Positions 1 to 8,846 of a stretch of 64,000 nucleotides of DNA are shown here, one piece after another. The DNA comes from JAGRCP01 sp942490705 (lineage in GTDB: Bacteria; Chloroflexota; Anaerolineae; Caldilineales; Caldilineaceae), in contig CALNXY010000015.1 of the NCBI GenBank assembly GCA_942490705.1, positions 186,001-250,000 on the forward strand. Reading direction: 5' to 3'. The first letter of the stretch is position 1. Every line of letters begins with the position of its first letter. The notes beneath the pieces were generated by a model, which saw nothing but the letters and a program-made list of their open reading frames with translations, was not told where the DNA came from and did no database searches. Both the position numbers and the translations under genes were made by a program.

Positions 1-473
1 TCGGTTAGGTCGCCCCAGTATTCCTCCCACGACAGATTTGGTGGAAAATGGGCCGCTTGCAGCACTTCCTCGTCGTAGTGCCTTACAATTGGGATGCTCT
101 CAGGAAAGACAAAGGGGGGGAGCGGCGCGTTATCTAACACACCCTTGGCGTTCAGCAACGCAGCGATTTCACAGCCCTTGCGAAATAGCTGCAGGTTCTC
201 CCCGCGTTCGTTGGGGTTGGCGCAGGCCAGGCCGGGCAGAACGATGCAGAAGTATGGCACCTCTAGCTCCAGCGCTTTGACATGGCTTGAAATCTCGTTG
301 CGTTGCTCGTAGATCTCAAGCAGGTGCTCGCGCCGTATTCCTTCAAGCTCGACGCTCTGAAAGCCCAGCGCCTTCATCTGTTCAAGATATTGGAAGGTGT
401 TTTTAGCCGGCGGCGGATAGCCGTACTGGCTAATGATATAAAGGTATGCACAAACAATTGACCGATCAATCAT
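1..473 (-). CDS. Sugar phosphate isomerase/epimerase-like protein (partial, runs off left edge)
   Basis: The frame is open from an ATG at 473 to the window edge, giving 157 N-terminal residues and no stop. The translation has the feel of a xylose-isomerase-like TIM barrel (AP-endonuclease-2 family). After the first strand comes a helix followed by 'LGFQSVELEG', a typical second strand of these barrels, and later 'VPYFCIVLPGLACANPN' and 'EIAALLNAKGV', which resemble the third strand and following helix. These enzymes isomerise or epimerise sugars or inositol-type substrates in the cytoplasm. The substrate cannot be told, and the metal-binding Glu/His residues expected further on lie outside the window. 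The Shine-Dalgarno is weak (GGGACGG). The family assignment is by pattern only. Confidence 0.6.
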   Translation of the reverse strand, partial: MIDRSIVCAYLYIISQYGYPPPAKNTFQYLEQMKALGFQSVELEGIRREHLLEIYEQRNEISSHVKALELEVPYFCIVLPGLACANPNERGENLQLFRKGCEIAALLNAKGVLDNAPLPPFVFPESIPIVRHYDEEVLQAAHFPPNLSWEEYWGDLT

Positions 474-632
474 AGCAACCGTCCCATTTTACGCCGATTT
501 TATGGTCGAGCCGCTCTCCAATTTTGTCCTCAGCCACGTTGCATAACCTACCCGGTAATTTTGTCCGACAGCCCTGTTGGCAAGACAATTTGGTCATGCC
601 TTCACGCAGTCGGGAGCGCAACGACAGCCGGG
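474..632. other. Short intergenic region with repeated AATTTTGTCC motif
   Basis: There is no coding signal. The decamer AATTTTGTCC occurs at 520-529 and again at 557-566, and a near-inverse GACAATTT lies at 584-591. This spacing of short repeats is reminiscent of degraded insertion-sequence ends, but no transposase is next to it. Confidence 0.3.
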
Positions 633-1499
633 TCAGGGTGACGCAGGGTTGGACTGCTGCTCAGATAGGCGACTAGAGATCTCATTGAGCCGGATCATCG
701 TCTGGAAGTGATCCGGTAGTTCGATAAGGACATTTGTGTATTCGAAAACGTATAGAACGGCTGAAAATGCCAAGCCATAATATTCTTCGCTGCCCTGGAT
801 AACCGCTATGGGGGTATATATCAGTAGTGCTGCGATCCCCGACATTACGATCAGATAATTCAAGGTTTCAAGGTCAGCAAGCTTGATATTCCACTCCATC
901 AAGTTCTTGAAATAACTCTTGATGATCTGGCGGTCTTTGGTTTCGAGCGCATCCACTTCTTTTTCAAACTGGTCATTGAAACTTTCATTCAGCTTGAAGC
1001 TCACCTTTCCAGTCACTACATAGACAACAAAGATGAGGAGTAACAATGCCAAGCTGGCAAAGAATACATTGCGGTTGAGATTGGCAATAATGATCAATAT
1101 TGCGATCAAGTACACGACTGCCCCCACCATTGCGGGCACTGACCATTCGAAGAATTCGACAATTTCAGTGACTAAACCCGTTCGGGCAATAATCTTTGAG
1201 GTAGAACTGTCGTTGTTCTGCTCCCTTTCCACCATTTCAGGCGCAACTTGCCGATAAATCCTGGAGTACGTTCGGGTGTCATAATACCTTCGAATGCTAC
1301 TAGTCGAAACAAACAATATGCCCAAACCAACCAAGTAGATCACACCTCGAAATGACTCATCAAGCAGATCGTTGATTGCCAAACCCATAAACAGCGGAAC
1401 AAGGACGCCAAAGATCGATTCAAGAAAGACCAACAGATTGGTGAGCAAGATCCGCCACTTGAATCGAACTGCCAATGTCTGTATCGTGATTTCTGACAT
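633..1499 (-). CDS. Six-TM ABC-transporter membrane domain protein without ATPase
   Basis: A 288-residue integral membrane protein. Hydrophobic segments lie near residues 17-45, 52-66, 120-140, 145-162 and 215-235, with a long charged loop at about 165-210. The layout resembles the stand-alone ABC six-transmembrane domain proteins (ABC_membrane_3 type), which lack a nucleotide-binding domain. No Walker A or signature motif is present and no ATPase gene is adjacent, so any partner is encoded elsewhere or the protein acts differently. The start is the ATG at 1499. It shares orientation with the GNAT gene upstream (71-bp gap). Family recognition is by overall pattern. Confidence 0.6.
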   Translation of the reverse strand: MSEITIQTLAVRFKWRILLTNLLVFLESIFGVLVPLFMGLAINDLLDESFRGVIYLVGLGILFVSTSSIRRYYDTRTYSRIYRQVAPEMVEREQNNDSSTSKIIARTGLVTEIVEFFEWSVPAMVGAVVYLIAILIIIANLNRNVFFASLALLLLIFVVYVVTGKVSFKLNESFNDQFEKEVDALETKDRQIIKSYFKNLMEWNIKLADLETLNYLIVMSGIAALLIYTPIAVIQGSEEYYGLAFSAVLYVFEYTNVLIELPDHFQTMIRLNEISSRLSEQQSNPASP

Positions 1500-1569
1500 A
1501 AGTTTGGACTCTCTTCCGGGTCTGAGTCGCTTCTCATTTCATTTCTGATCACAACTTCCGCTGAACCTT

Positions 1570-2046
1570 TTAGATTTGCCATGTCAACGAAAAACGGGCC
1601 ACGATCTCGTCGTCCTCCCACTCATCTGTTTCCAAAAAGCCAAGTGACTTGTAGAGGTGTTCTGCGATAACATTGATCGGTTTGTAAGAAAGGGCAAATT
1701 CTTCGTAACCGTATTCTTTGGCAAGCAAAGAAATGGCCTCCTTTACCGCTTGCCGGCCATAGCCTCCTCCCTGGTAGCTCTGGTCAATCAGAATCCCACC
1801 AAGCCAGCAAGTGCCATCAGCCGGGTCAACAGCCCACATCATGAAACCAATAATCTGCTTGCCAAGGCAAATGGCAAGGGGATGCCACGCTTTTTCGTAA
1901 CAACAGAGCGCCAAATAATAGCACGGTTCGGCTACAAATTCCTGCTGGGATTCCGTCACTTGAAGACGGACGATATCACGCCAGTTTTCGCTATCCACTG
2001 GCCACAAAGATACCTGAGGATCATTATCCGGGTCGCTTGGACGCAT
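1570..2046 (-). CDS. GNAT family N-acetyltransferase
   Basis: A 158-residue protein of the usual single-domain GNAT length. Motif A is clear around residues 83-105: 'GILIDQSYQGGGYGRQAV' contains the Q-x-x-G-x-G pyrophosphate loop that binds acetyl-CoA. Motif B follows as 'NVIAEHLYKSLGF'. The family moves acetyl from acetyl-CoA to an amine such as a polyamine, an antibiotic or a protein N-terminus. The overall look is of the spermine/spermidine acetyltransferase (BltD/PaiA-like) branch, which is inference. The ATG at 2046 sits 5 bp after the stop of a broken upstream frame. Confidence 0.85.
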   Translation of the reverse strand: MRPSDPDNDPQVSLWPVDSENWRDIVRLQVTESQQEFVAEPCYYLALCCYEKAWHPLAICLGKQIIGFMMWAVDPADGTCWLGGILIDQSYQGGGYGRQAVKEAISLLAKEYGYEEFALSYKPINVIAEHLYKSLGFLETDEWEDDEIVARFSLTWQI

Positions 2047-2051
2047 AGGGT

Positions 2052-2285
2052 CTATTCGTCATGAGGCCGGCCTATATCCTGTGTGGACAAAACGATGGCG
2101 GTGGCCCGCCAGCCGGAGATATTAAAGCCAAATCGAGCGAACAAGTCGAAACGATGAGCGATGCCATGCACGGGCTCGGCGGTCGATTCAAGGCCGCCAA
2201 TTCCTTTTGGGGGGAAACCGTGGTGGTTGCGATAGCACTCCGTGGGGCTGGCATGTACTCGCAGACGCGGCAGCCCATCCCGTCG
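2052..2285 (-). pseudogene. Possible C-terminal gene fragment, unknown function
   Basis: Between the GNAT gene and ytoQ, one minus frame is open for 77 codons after a TGA at 2286-2288 and ends at a TAG (2052-2054). It has coding-like composition and residues such as 'YRNHHGFPPKGIGG' and 'FGFNISGWRATAIVL'. It has no start codon with a ribosome site. I read it as the tail of a gene whose 5' part is lost. No family was recognised and it could be chance. Confidence 0.25.
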
Positions 2286-2327
2286 TCAGACAGCGTCGAC
2301 TGCCGCACGTTTTCAGGCTGCACTGCG

Positions 2328-2771
2328 TCATTGCGCAGTGATGACGTACTCAAGAATATCTACGACTTGGGCGGGATCAGTAGCCCATGCCACAGCGGAT
2401 GCGTCCACTTCTTTAAGCGGATGAACAAGATCTGCATCGTGAAGAGTAATGTAGGGCTTTCCGACAGCCGAACAGTAGCCGGCATCAAATGCCGCGTTCC
2501 ACTGTTTATATTCGCTCCCAAATCGTACAACTGCAATGTCGCACTTTTCGATAAGTGTTTTCGTGCGAATCCCATTTATCTTCGCCGATTTATGATCACG
2601 CCAAAAGTTGTTCGTCTCGCCGCCAAGCAGATCACCCGCCGCGTCGCTGGCCGGGTGATCCGTTACGGCCGACGTAAAGACCACCGGCAGGTCTTTGGCC
2701 TTGGCGCCTTCGATTAGCCGTTGTCGCCAGTCTGTGTGAATTTCACCCGAGAGGTAGACATTCCAGTTCAT
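2328..2771 (-). CDS. ytoQ: YtoQ family protein
   Basis: A 147-residue protein matching the YtoQ family from end to end: N-terminal 'VYLSGEIHTDWR', then 'FTSAVTDHPASD', 'FWRDHKSAKINGIRT' and 'FGSEYKQWNAAFDAGY', and C-terminal 'KEVDASAVAWA'. YtoQ is a small cytosolic protein related in fold to nucleoside 2-deoxyribosyltransferases. Its biochemical role is not established as far as I know. Length is normal for the family and no residue looks missing. It lies on the same strand as its neighbours but with gaps of about 50 and 280 bp, so it may be monocistronic. Confidence 0.88.
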   Translation of the reverse strand: MNWNVYLSGEIHTDWRQRLIEGAKAKDLPVVFTSAVTDHPASDAAGDLLGGETNNFWRDHKSAKINGIRTKTLIEKCDIAVVRFGSEYKQWNAAFDAGYCSAVGKPYITLHDADLVHPLKEVDASAVAWATDPAQVVDILEYVITAQ

Positions 2772-2818
2772 ATCTGATTCCTATGTTGATTGAGAGGTTC
2801 CGTAAGAGTAACGGGTGA

Positions 2819-3544
2819 TTACGCCGTGCGAGCTGCTGGCGTGGAGAGCATGTTGTCGCGATCGCCCACGGCCGGAACGGTCTCCGCCGCCTCACGGTAG
2901 ATGCGAAAATTGGCGTAGGCAAAGGTGCCTGCACCAATGGCCGTAAGCGTCTGTTCGAACCAGTGGATGGCGATGCTCTGCGTCTCCATCTGAGCAATTG
3001 GTATCAGGGCAAAGACCATGGCGAGATTGAAAAAGAGCAAAAAGGCAATGGCGCGTTGCTGCTGATGCCAGGCGATGAGGAATAGCAGCACGGTCAAGCC
3101 GATGTTGGCCAGGCTGGCCAGATTCATGATGGGCGGAAACCAGCCGCGTTCAACGCCTGCGACCTGTGCCTGATAGAGCGCAAAGGCGTAGGTAACGGCG
3201 ATCAGCGCAAGCGGCACAAGCCACAGACGGCGTGAGACCGTCTTGCCCCGTGCGTGGCGCCACACGCCCCAGGCGCCCGCAGCCAGCAACGTGAAGCCGG
3301 GAGCCATCAGCGGAAAGAGCGCGTTGGCAAGCCATGTTACATCGACGCCGTTGATGGTTGCGTTCAGCTTCCATACGGCCTTGGACAGGCCGGCCGCCAC
3401 CACCAAGAGCGCGCCGGCGACCGCATAGCCCGCTCCAGGGACGCGGCTCATGCGCACGAGTTGGGCGATAAAATAGACGGCAATGCCGGTCAGCGCCACG
3501 GGAACAAAGTCATAGAGTGCCAGTCCAATTGTGAATTCTTCCAT
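2819..3544 (-). CDS. Polytopic membrane protein, unknown function
   Basis: A 241-residue protein with about seven hydrophobic segments spread over the whole length, separated by short loops, and a charged 25-residue cytoplasmic tail. The start chosen is the ATG at 3544, which has a strong AGAGGAGAG site just upstream. A longer frame to 3646 would add 34 residues without membrane or domain character. No family motif was recognised. The even helix spacing and conserved-looking Trp and Tyr suggest a small sensor or redox-type membrane protein, but nothing fixes a function. Confidence 0.7.
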   Translation of the reverse strand: MEEFTIGLALYDFVPVALTGIAVYFIAQLVRMSRVPGAGYAVAGALLVVAAGLSKAVWKLNATINGVDVTWLANALFPLMAPGFTLLAAGAWGVWRHARGKTVSRRLWLVPLALIAVTYAFALYQAQVAGVERGWFPPIMNLASLANIGLTVLLFLIAWHQQQRAIAFLLFFNLAMVFALIPIAQMETQSIAIHWFEQTLTAIGAGTFAYANFRIYREAAETVPAVGDRDNMLSTPAARTA

Positions 3545-3668
3545 CGTACTCTCCTCTGAACAAAACAGGTGAAGCTCCGTCTGAAATGAGCAGGTTGTCC
3601 CCTCACCTTCCATGCACATCTTGCCAAAGGTTATCCGATCAAGCAATCGCGCAAGAAGAGCGGTCAGC

Positions 3669-6600
3669 CTAATCGATTGGGGCTCCGGATGTAGCAGAGC
3701 CGATACGTTTCAGAGTAGCGGTCAAAAATCCTTCCCGCAACGTCTCATCATCAAACGTCTCAGCCAACTGGTGAATGATGGTCCCCGCTTCTCCGTAGGC
3801 TTTTCGCGCCCTCTCTGGATCCTCCTGCCCTCCATAGAGCCTGCCCAACTCACCTAGAATCATCCATTCCTCTCCGGGCAGGCCGATCTCTCGCGCAAGC
3901 GCCAGCGCCGCCTCCAGATGCGCAATCGCTTGCGCCGCGTCCCCGTCCCACTCGGCCAGTACCGCCTGCGAGCGCAGCAGCGGCAGCCGATAGCGCACGC
4001 TCTTGGTCACTTTGGCAATTCGCGCCACCTCAGCCCGCGCCAGCTCACCATCACCACCCCGCAAGAGCGCCTCGGTTTCGTACCAGCCCGTTAGCCCCAT
4101 AGACGGCAGTGAACCGCCCGCATGAAACGCCAACACCTCTTTAGCATACCCATACGCGTCATCCCATTCTCCTCGTAGCGCATGGACCGCGCACAGCTCC
4201 GCTAGCGCCAGGTCTGGAAACGGGTCAAATCCGCCATTGTCAAACGTCTCCACCATCTCTCGCCCAGCCTCCTGAGACGCGTCCAAAGCGAGCGCGGCCC
4301 GGTAGACGACCTGCGCAGCCGACAGCGGAATTGTGATCATGGGATGATTCACTCTACGCGCTTTGTCGACCGCTTCGCTGACCAGCTGGATGGCTTGACC
4401 ATACTGGCCTAACTCCGCATAGACGAGAGCCAAAAAGCGGGCCACGTCCGCTTGTTCCCAGTCGTTTTCGACCTGCTGGATGAAGGCAAATGCTTGCTTC
4501 AGGGTCTTCAAACCTTTTTGAGGGCGGCCGTTTTGCATTTGAAGTGCCCCCAAGAGTCGTTGAACGTCGTTGACGAGCATGGAGTTGCCAAGTGCTTCAA
4601 AACGCTGGTGGGCTTCAAAAGCGGACCGCTCGCCCAGTTCCCACTCGCGCAGGCCAGGATAGACATAGGCCAGACGTCTTGAGCAGTTCGCCAATAGGTG
4701 CGGATGCTCCAACTCACGCGCCAACGCGAGTGCCTGCTTTGCATAGCGCAGTTCATTGTCTGTATCAAAACTGTGTCCAGCCGCCCCCGATAAGTTTAGG
4801 GCCGTCTCTGCCATTCCCCGCCGATCGCCCGTCCGCTCAGCCACAGTCCAGGCCTGCTCCAAGAGCACAAACGCTTTGTCCGAATCGAGTAAGGCCATGT
4901 TGTAGAGTTCGGCCAGGCGATTGAGCCCCACACACTCCATGCCCGTCGCCCCAATTTGCCGCGCATAAGCGACCATCTCTTCATAAACGGATCGCGCCTG
5001 CTCTGCTTTTTCACACAGTTCATAGGCGCGCCCCAACCCGATATAGAGCGCTTGGCGGTCTGCCCCGGAAATTGCTTCGGGCCAGCCATGGTGCGCTGCG
5101 CTTTCAAACGCGGTCTCATAATGGCTTGCAGCGATCTGGGCCGCAAGAGCGCTGAGCGCTTCGTCGCCGGCGATGAGGCTATAGTAGATGGTCTCGGCGA
5201 GAAGCCCGGCATGGATGGCGTGGTGAACCAGATCGGCCGCGGCTGCGCCTTCTGCCTTGAGCGTTGCAAACGCGCGCCGATGGAATATCCGACGCCGCGC
5301 CGCGCCCGCTTCCCGATAGACGACTTCGCTTACTTTTTGATGTGAGAATGTGTAGGTCGGTTCATGCTTACTTGATAGCGCATTACCGCCCGTTTCCAGG
5401 AGAAGCTGTCTGTTCAACAGTTCATCGAGTGCGCGCAGCGCCTCGCTCTCATCGACCTCAGCCACGTTGAAGAGCTGATCAAAGCTGCCCGCCTGCGCCA
5501 AAACAGCGGCAGCGGTCAGCACGTCGTTTGCTGAGGGGCTGATGCGCACGAGCCAGCCCTTGATGATTTGCTGAATGCCAGGGGCTATGTGGCCGTTTCC
5601 CGCCGCCCGCGCTTGCTCAAACCGCGCGCCATCAAGCTGCCAGCGCGCGGTTGCCGCATCTGGCCGCACCAGCTCCTCAGCCGCCAGCGCCTTGAGCGTC
5701 TCGGTCAGAAAGAGCGGCTGGCCACCGCTTTCCGCAAAGAGCCAGTCGCCAAATTGGGTCAACCGTTGCGCATCAGCCGTTGCGGACTCCAGCAGGCGCT
5801 GAATCAATTGCTCGGTTTCCGTCTGAGTCAGCGCCTCTAGCCGCATGGACAGCACGGGGAGACTCTGGCTGAGCCGCGCCAGCCACTGCTGCACGTCAGG
5901 CGATTCAGCCACCGCTTCCTGGCGCAAACCAAGCAAGAGCATGATTGGCAACGCTTCCTTCGACCAGCGCAAGATGGCGTAGTGCAAGACATCGCGCGAC
6001 GCACTGTCTGCCCAGTGCCAATCATCGATTGCAATCAGGAGCGGCTTGCGCGCCGCCAGCGCAAGCACAATGCGCGTGATTGCTTCAAAGAGATGCTCTT
6101 GCCCCACATTGGCATCCTGGGTTGGTGCGGGCAGATCGGGATAGCGGTCGCGCAGTTCCGGCAAGAGACGGGTTAGCTGCGAGAGCCAGAAGTCGGAGAG
6201 CAGATCTTCGGGCGCGTTTTCCTGCTCCAGCCGCTGACGCAGCAACTGGCTGAGCGGCTGGTAAGAGAGTCCGCCGCTCGTCTCAAAGGCGCGGCCGTGC
6301 AGCACGTCGGCGCCCTGCATGGCCGCCCACGCCAGGAAATGATCGGTTAAAGCGGTCTTGCCGATACCGGCGTTGCCCGACAGCGTCACCACCTGCAGCC
6401 CATGGTCAATGCTCTGCTGATACGCGTCAACGAGGATGGAGACCTCCGCCTCGCGCCCGACGAAAGGGATGGTGAGCTGCATTGGCGCGCGGCTTGGATT
6501 TGACGCATTGGCTGGTGGACGCTGCTGATGCTGGATGCGCGTCAACAGGGCTTGGGTCTCTGAACTGGGCTCGATGCCTAGCTCCTCAGCCAGCACGGTG

Positions 6601-7277
6601 CGACAGACTTCATAGTGGGCGATGGCTACACTGCGCTCGCCGCGCAGCGCCAAGGCCTGCATGAGCTGGCGGTGGGCCTCTTCACGCCACGGCTCCAGGG
6701 TGAGCTGCCGCTGGGCATAGGTATAGGCCGTCTGATAGTCGGCGCTGGCCAAGCGTTGTGCCGTCAGCTTGAAGAGGGCGTCGAGCGCCAAGCGGTGATA
6801 GCGCTCTCGTTCCGTGCGCAGCCACGCTTCGAAGGGAGGGCTGTCGCAGGTGAAGCCGGGCAAGAGATCCCCTTGATAGAGAGAAGCGACGGTTTCCCAA
6901 TTTTCCGTTGCTCGCGCACGCAAGAATTCGGCAGCGTCCAGATGGAACGGGCTGTCGGGGTTAAACTGCACCGTGGAGCGCGTGACAAGCAGAAAGGGCT
7001 TGGCCTGCGCCTGTAGGGCGGCTGTCTCTGGCAGATCCGTATCGCCCAGCAGTTGACGCAGCCGGTGGAGCGATATACGAAGGTTCTTCTTTGCCGAGTT
7101 CTCTGGTTCATCCGGCCAGAGCAGCGTCGCCAGTTCTGCGCGGGAATGCGCCTGTTGAGGCGTTAACGCCAAATAGATCAGCAAGCCCTGGATTTTGACA
7201 GATCGAAAATTCTTGATCGGCCTGTTGTCTAGGGTTGCCTGAAAAATCCCAAGAGTTGAAAGTGTAAGCTCACGCAC
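3669..7277 (-). CDS. SARP/BTAD transcriptional regulator with AAA ATPase and TPR repeats
   Basis: Using the GTG at 7277 (AGGGA site about 10 bp upstream) the protein has 1,202 residues. A winged-helix DNA-binding domain (about 1-95) and a BTAD helical domain (about 100-250; 'RLRQLLGDTD', 'QRQLTLEPWREEAHRQLM') come first. An AAA/STAND ATPase follows, with Walker A GNAGIGKT near 301-308 and Walker B-like LLIAIDDWHWAD near 430. The C-terminal half is a long run of TPR-like helical repeats. Such proteins are signal-gated activators that open on nucleotide and ligand binding. A longer frame to ATG 7478 would overlap the divergent lipoprotein gene and adds no domain. Its divergent placement suggests it controls that gene. 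Confidence 0.85.
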   Translation of the reverse strand: MRELTLSTLGIFQATLDNRPIKNFRSVKIQGLLIYLALTPQQAHSRAELATLLWPDEPENSAKKNLRISLHRLRQLLGDTDLPETAALQAQAKPFLLVTRSTVQFNPDSPFHLDAAEFLRARATENWETVASLYQGDLLPGFTCDSPPFEAWLRTERERYHRLALDALFKLTAQRLASADYQTAYTYAQRQLTLEPWREEAHRQLMQALALRGERSVAIAHYEVCRTVLAEELGIEPSSETQALLTRIQHQQRPPANASNPSRAPMQLTIPFVGREAEVSILVDAYQQSIDHGLQVVTLSGNAGIGKTALTDHFLAWAAMQGADVLHGRAFETSGGLSYQPLSQLLRQRLEQENAPEDLLSDFWLSQLTRLLPELRDRYPDLPAPTQDANVGQEHLFEAITRIVLALAARKPLLIAIDDWHWADSASRDVLHYAILRWSKEALPIMLLLGLRQEAVAESPDVQQWLARLSQSLPVLSMRLEALTQTETEQLIQRLLESATADAQRLTQFGDWLFAESGGQPLFLTETLKALAAEELVRPDAATARWQLDGARFEQARAAGNGHIAPGIQQIIKGWLVRISPSANDVLTAAAVLAQAGSFDQLFNVAEVDESEALRALDELLNRQLLLETGGNALSSKHEPTYTFSHQKVSEVVYREAGAARRRIFHRRAFATLKAEGAAAADLVHHAIHAGLLAETIYYSLIAGDEALSALAAQIAASHYETAFESAAHHGWPEAISGADRQALYIGLGRAYELCEKAEQARSVYEEMVAYARQIGATGMECVGLNRLAELYNMALLDSDKAFVLLEQAWTVAERTGDRRGMAETALNLSGAAGHSFDTDNELRYAKQALALARELEHPHLLANCSRRLAYVYPGLREWELGERSAFEAHQRFEALGNSMLVNDVQRLLGALQMQNGRPQKGLKTLKQAFAFIQQVENDWEQADVARFLALVYAELGQYGQAIQLVSEAVDKARRVNHPMITIPLSAAQVVYRAALALDASQEAGREMVETFDNGGFDPFPDLALAELCAVHALRGEWDDAYGYAKEVLAFHAGGSLPSMGLTGWYETEALLRGGDGELARAEVARIAKVTKSVRYRLPLLRSQAVLAEWDGDAAQAIAHLEAALALAREIGLPGEEWMILGELGRLYGGQEDPERARKAYGEAGTIIHQLAETFDDETLREGFLTATLKRIGSATSGAPID
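3685..3706. repeat. 22-bp exact repeat, copy 1 (copy 2 at 9292-9313)
   Basis: The 22 bases that begin CCGGATGTAGC and end GAGCCGATAC occur here, in the last codons of the BTAD regulator, and again at the 3' break of the VOC gene near 9.3 kb, in the same orientation but a different reading frame. An exact match of this length between unrelated coding sequences is unexpected by chance. Confidence 0.8.
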
Positions 7278-7449
7278 GGTTGGTGTGTCCCTGAAAGAGT
7301 CTCCAATGCCCGAAGAGTATACCTGTACAGCTCGCGAATCGCTAAATGGTAACGATAAATCACCGCGTGGTAACGCTTTGGAGATGGTCGTACTGTATCT
7401 TGTGGTTGTTGACCTTTGGCAACAAAACAAATCACAAGGAGATTGACAG

Positions 7450-8751
7450 ATGACAGTCAGTACGTTTATGCGCAGCAAAGCAAGAGCTTTTGGGGCAACG
7501 GTGGCCTTGCTGATCGTGGCGCTGGTCTTGGCGGCCTGTGCGGTACCGCCGCTAGCCGAGCAGCCCGCAGCAGAGATGGGCGACGCTCCCCAGACCGAGA
7601 CCTACACAGATGAGAACGGCCTCTTCACCGCCGAATATCCGGCAGGCTGGGTCGTTGAACCCTACGGATTTGAGGGAGACCCCACGCCCAATGTGAGTTT
7701 TGGCTCAGATCGGGAGATCTTGGAGTTGAGCATGGTGAATGAGCCATTGCCCGAAGACCAAATCGGACTGGCGGTGATCCTCCTCCACCGTGATATGCTT
7801 GCCGAGGCGGGGGTGACCGCCGAAACGCCGCTGGAGGAGATCGCCCAGATGGTGATAGCAAGCATGGCTCCGGAACAGGCAGAGATGGCCGAGGCCACCT
7901 ACGAGTCAACCACCTTGGCGGACGGCACGCCGGCAGTACGAATCACCATGGCTGCTCCCACCGAAGCCTACGTTGTGCGCCTGGCTGATATGGGCGACGG
8001 GGTCATTCTCTTGGCCCCGCAGATCCTGGCCCTGGACTATGAAAACGCCGAGCTGGAAGCGCAGATCGAGGCCATCGCCAACAGCGTCGAGGTGACCGCG
8101 TCCGGCGAAGAGGTCATGGCCTTTATCATGAGCAACATGGGCGGTGTTTCCGCAGCGGAGATGGGCGACGCTCCCCAGACGGAGACCTACACTGATGAGA
8201 ACGGCCTCTTCACCGCCGAATATCCGGCAGGCTGGGTTGTTGACTCCTACGGCTTTGGCGATGAAGACCCCACGCCCCACGTCAATTTCGGCTCAGATCG
8301 GGAGATCTTGGAGTTGAGCATGGCAGGTGAGACGTTGCCCGAAGACCAAATTGGCGGGTCGGTGATCCTTCTCCATCGAGCGATGCTTGCCGAGGCAGGA
8401 GTGACTGCCGAAACGCCGCTGGAGGAGATCGCCCAGATGGTGATTGCAGGCATGGCGCCGGACGAGGTGCAGGCGGGGATGGCCGAGGCTACCTATGAGT
8501 CAACCGCCTTGGCGGACGGCACGCCAGCAGTAAGAATCAACGTGGCTGCGCCCACCGAAGCCGTCCTGATTCGCTTGGCTGATATGGGCGACGGGATCCT
8601 TCTTTTGGCGCCGCAGATCTTGGCCCCGGACTATGAAAACGCCGAGTTGGAAGCGCAGATCGAGGCCATCGCCAACAGCGTCGAGGTAACCGCATCCGGC
8701 GAAGAAGTCTTGGCCGTTATCATGGAGAGAATGGGCGCAACCGGAGAGTAG
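7450..8751 (+). CDS. Secreted lipoprotein made of two tandem 195-residue repeats
   Basis: A 433-residue protein. An N-terminal signal ends in the lipobox LAAC with Cys30, so it should be lipid-anchored on the outer face of the membrane. Residues about 41-235 and 236-430 are near-identical halves. Each starts 'EMGDAPQTETYTDENGLF' and contains 'FGSDREILELSM', 'AETPLEEIAQMVI' and 'ANSVEVTASGEE'. The DNA is duplicated too, with a 585-bp period (for example 7573 versus 8158). The pattern 'F-x-A-E-Y-P-x-G-W' near the start of each half is common in PsbP-like secreted domains; that link is inference. It has a good AGGAG site, is divergent from the BTAD regulator and is followed by a strong terminator. 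The function is unknown. Confidence 0.85.
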   Translation: MTVSTFMRSKARAFGATVALLIVALVLAACAVPPLAEQPAAEMGDAPQTETYTDENGLFTAEYPAGWVVEPYGFEGDPTPNVSFGSDREILELSMVNEPLPEDQIGLAVILLHRDMLAEAGVTAETPLEEIAQMVIASMAPEQAEMAEATYESTTLADGTPAVRITMAAPTEAYVVRLADMGDGVILLAPQILALDYENAELEAQIEAIANSVEVTASGEEVMAFIMSNMGGVSAAEMGDAPQTETYTDENGLFTAEYPAGWVVDSYGFGDEDPTPHVNFGSDREILELSMAGETLPEDQIGGSVILLHRAMLAEAGVTAETPLEEIAQMVIAGMAPDEVQAGMAEATYESTALADGTPAVRINVAAPTEAVLIRLADMGDGILLLAPQILAPDYENAELEAQIEAIANSVEVTASGEEVLAVIMERMGATGE

Positions 8752-8785
8752 AGCCGGCTCGCATCGTGCAGACCTGGACCAAGTA

Positions 8786-8833
8786 AAGCCTGCTCAGACG
8801 GCTACTGATGCGATCTGAGCAGGCTTTTCTCTT
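8786..8833 (+). terminator. Rho-independent terminator after the repeat lipoprotein
   Basis: A perfect 12-bp stem, AAGCCTGCTCAG (8786-8797) pairing with CTGAGCAGGCTT (8815-8826), with an 18-base loop and a T-rich tail (TTTCTCTTT). It lies 34 bp after the stop of the lipoprotein gene. Confidence 0.85.
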
Positions 8834-8846
8834 TAGGCAGAAAACA

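Noticed and set aside
2061..2717. 218-codon plus-strand frame
   Set aside because: It runs antisense to ytoQ, which is a clear family member on the other strand; the frame is a shadow.
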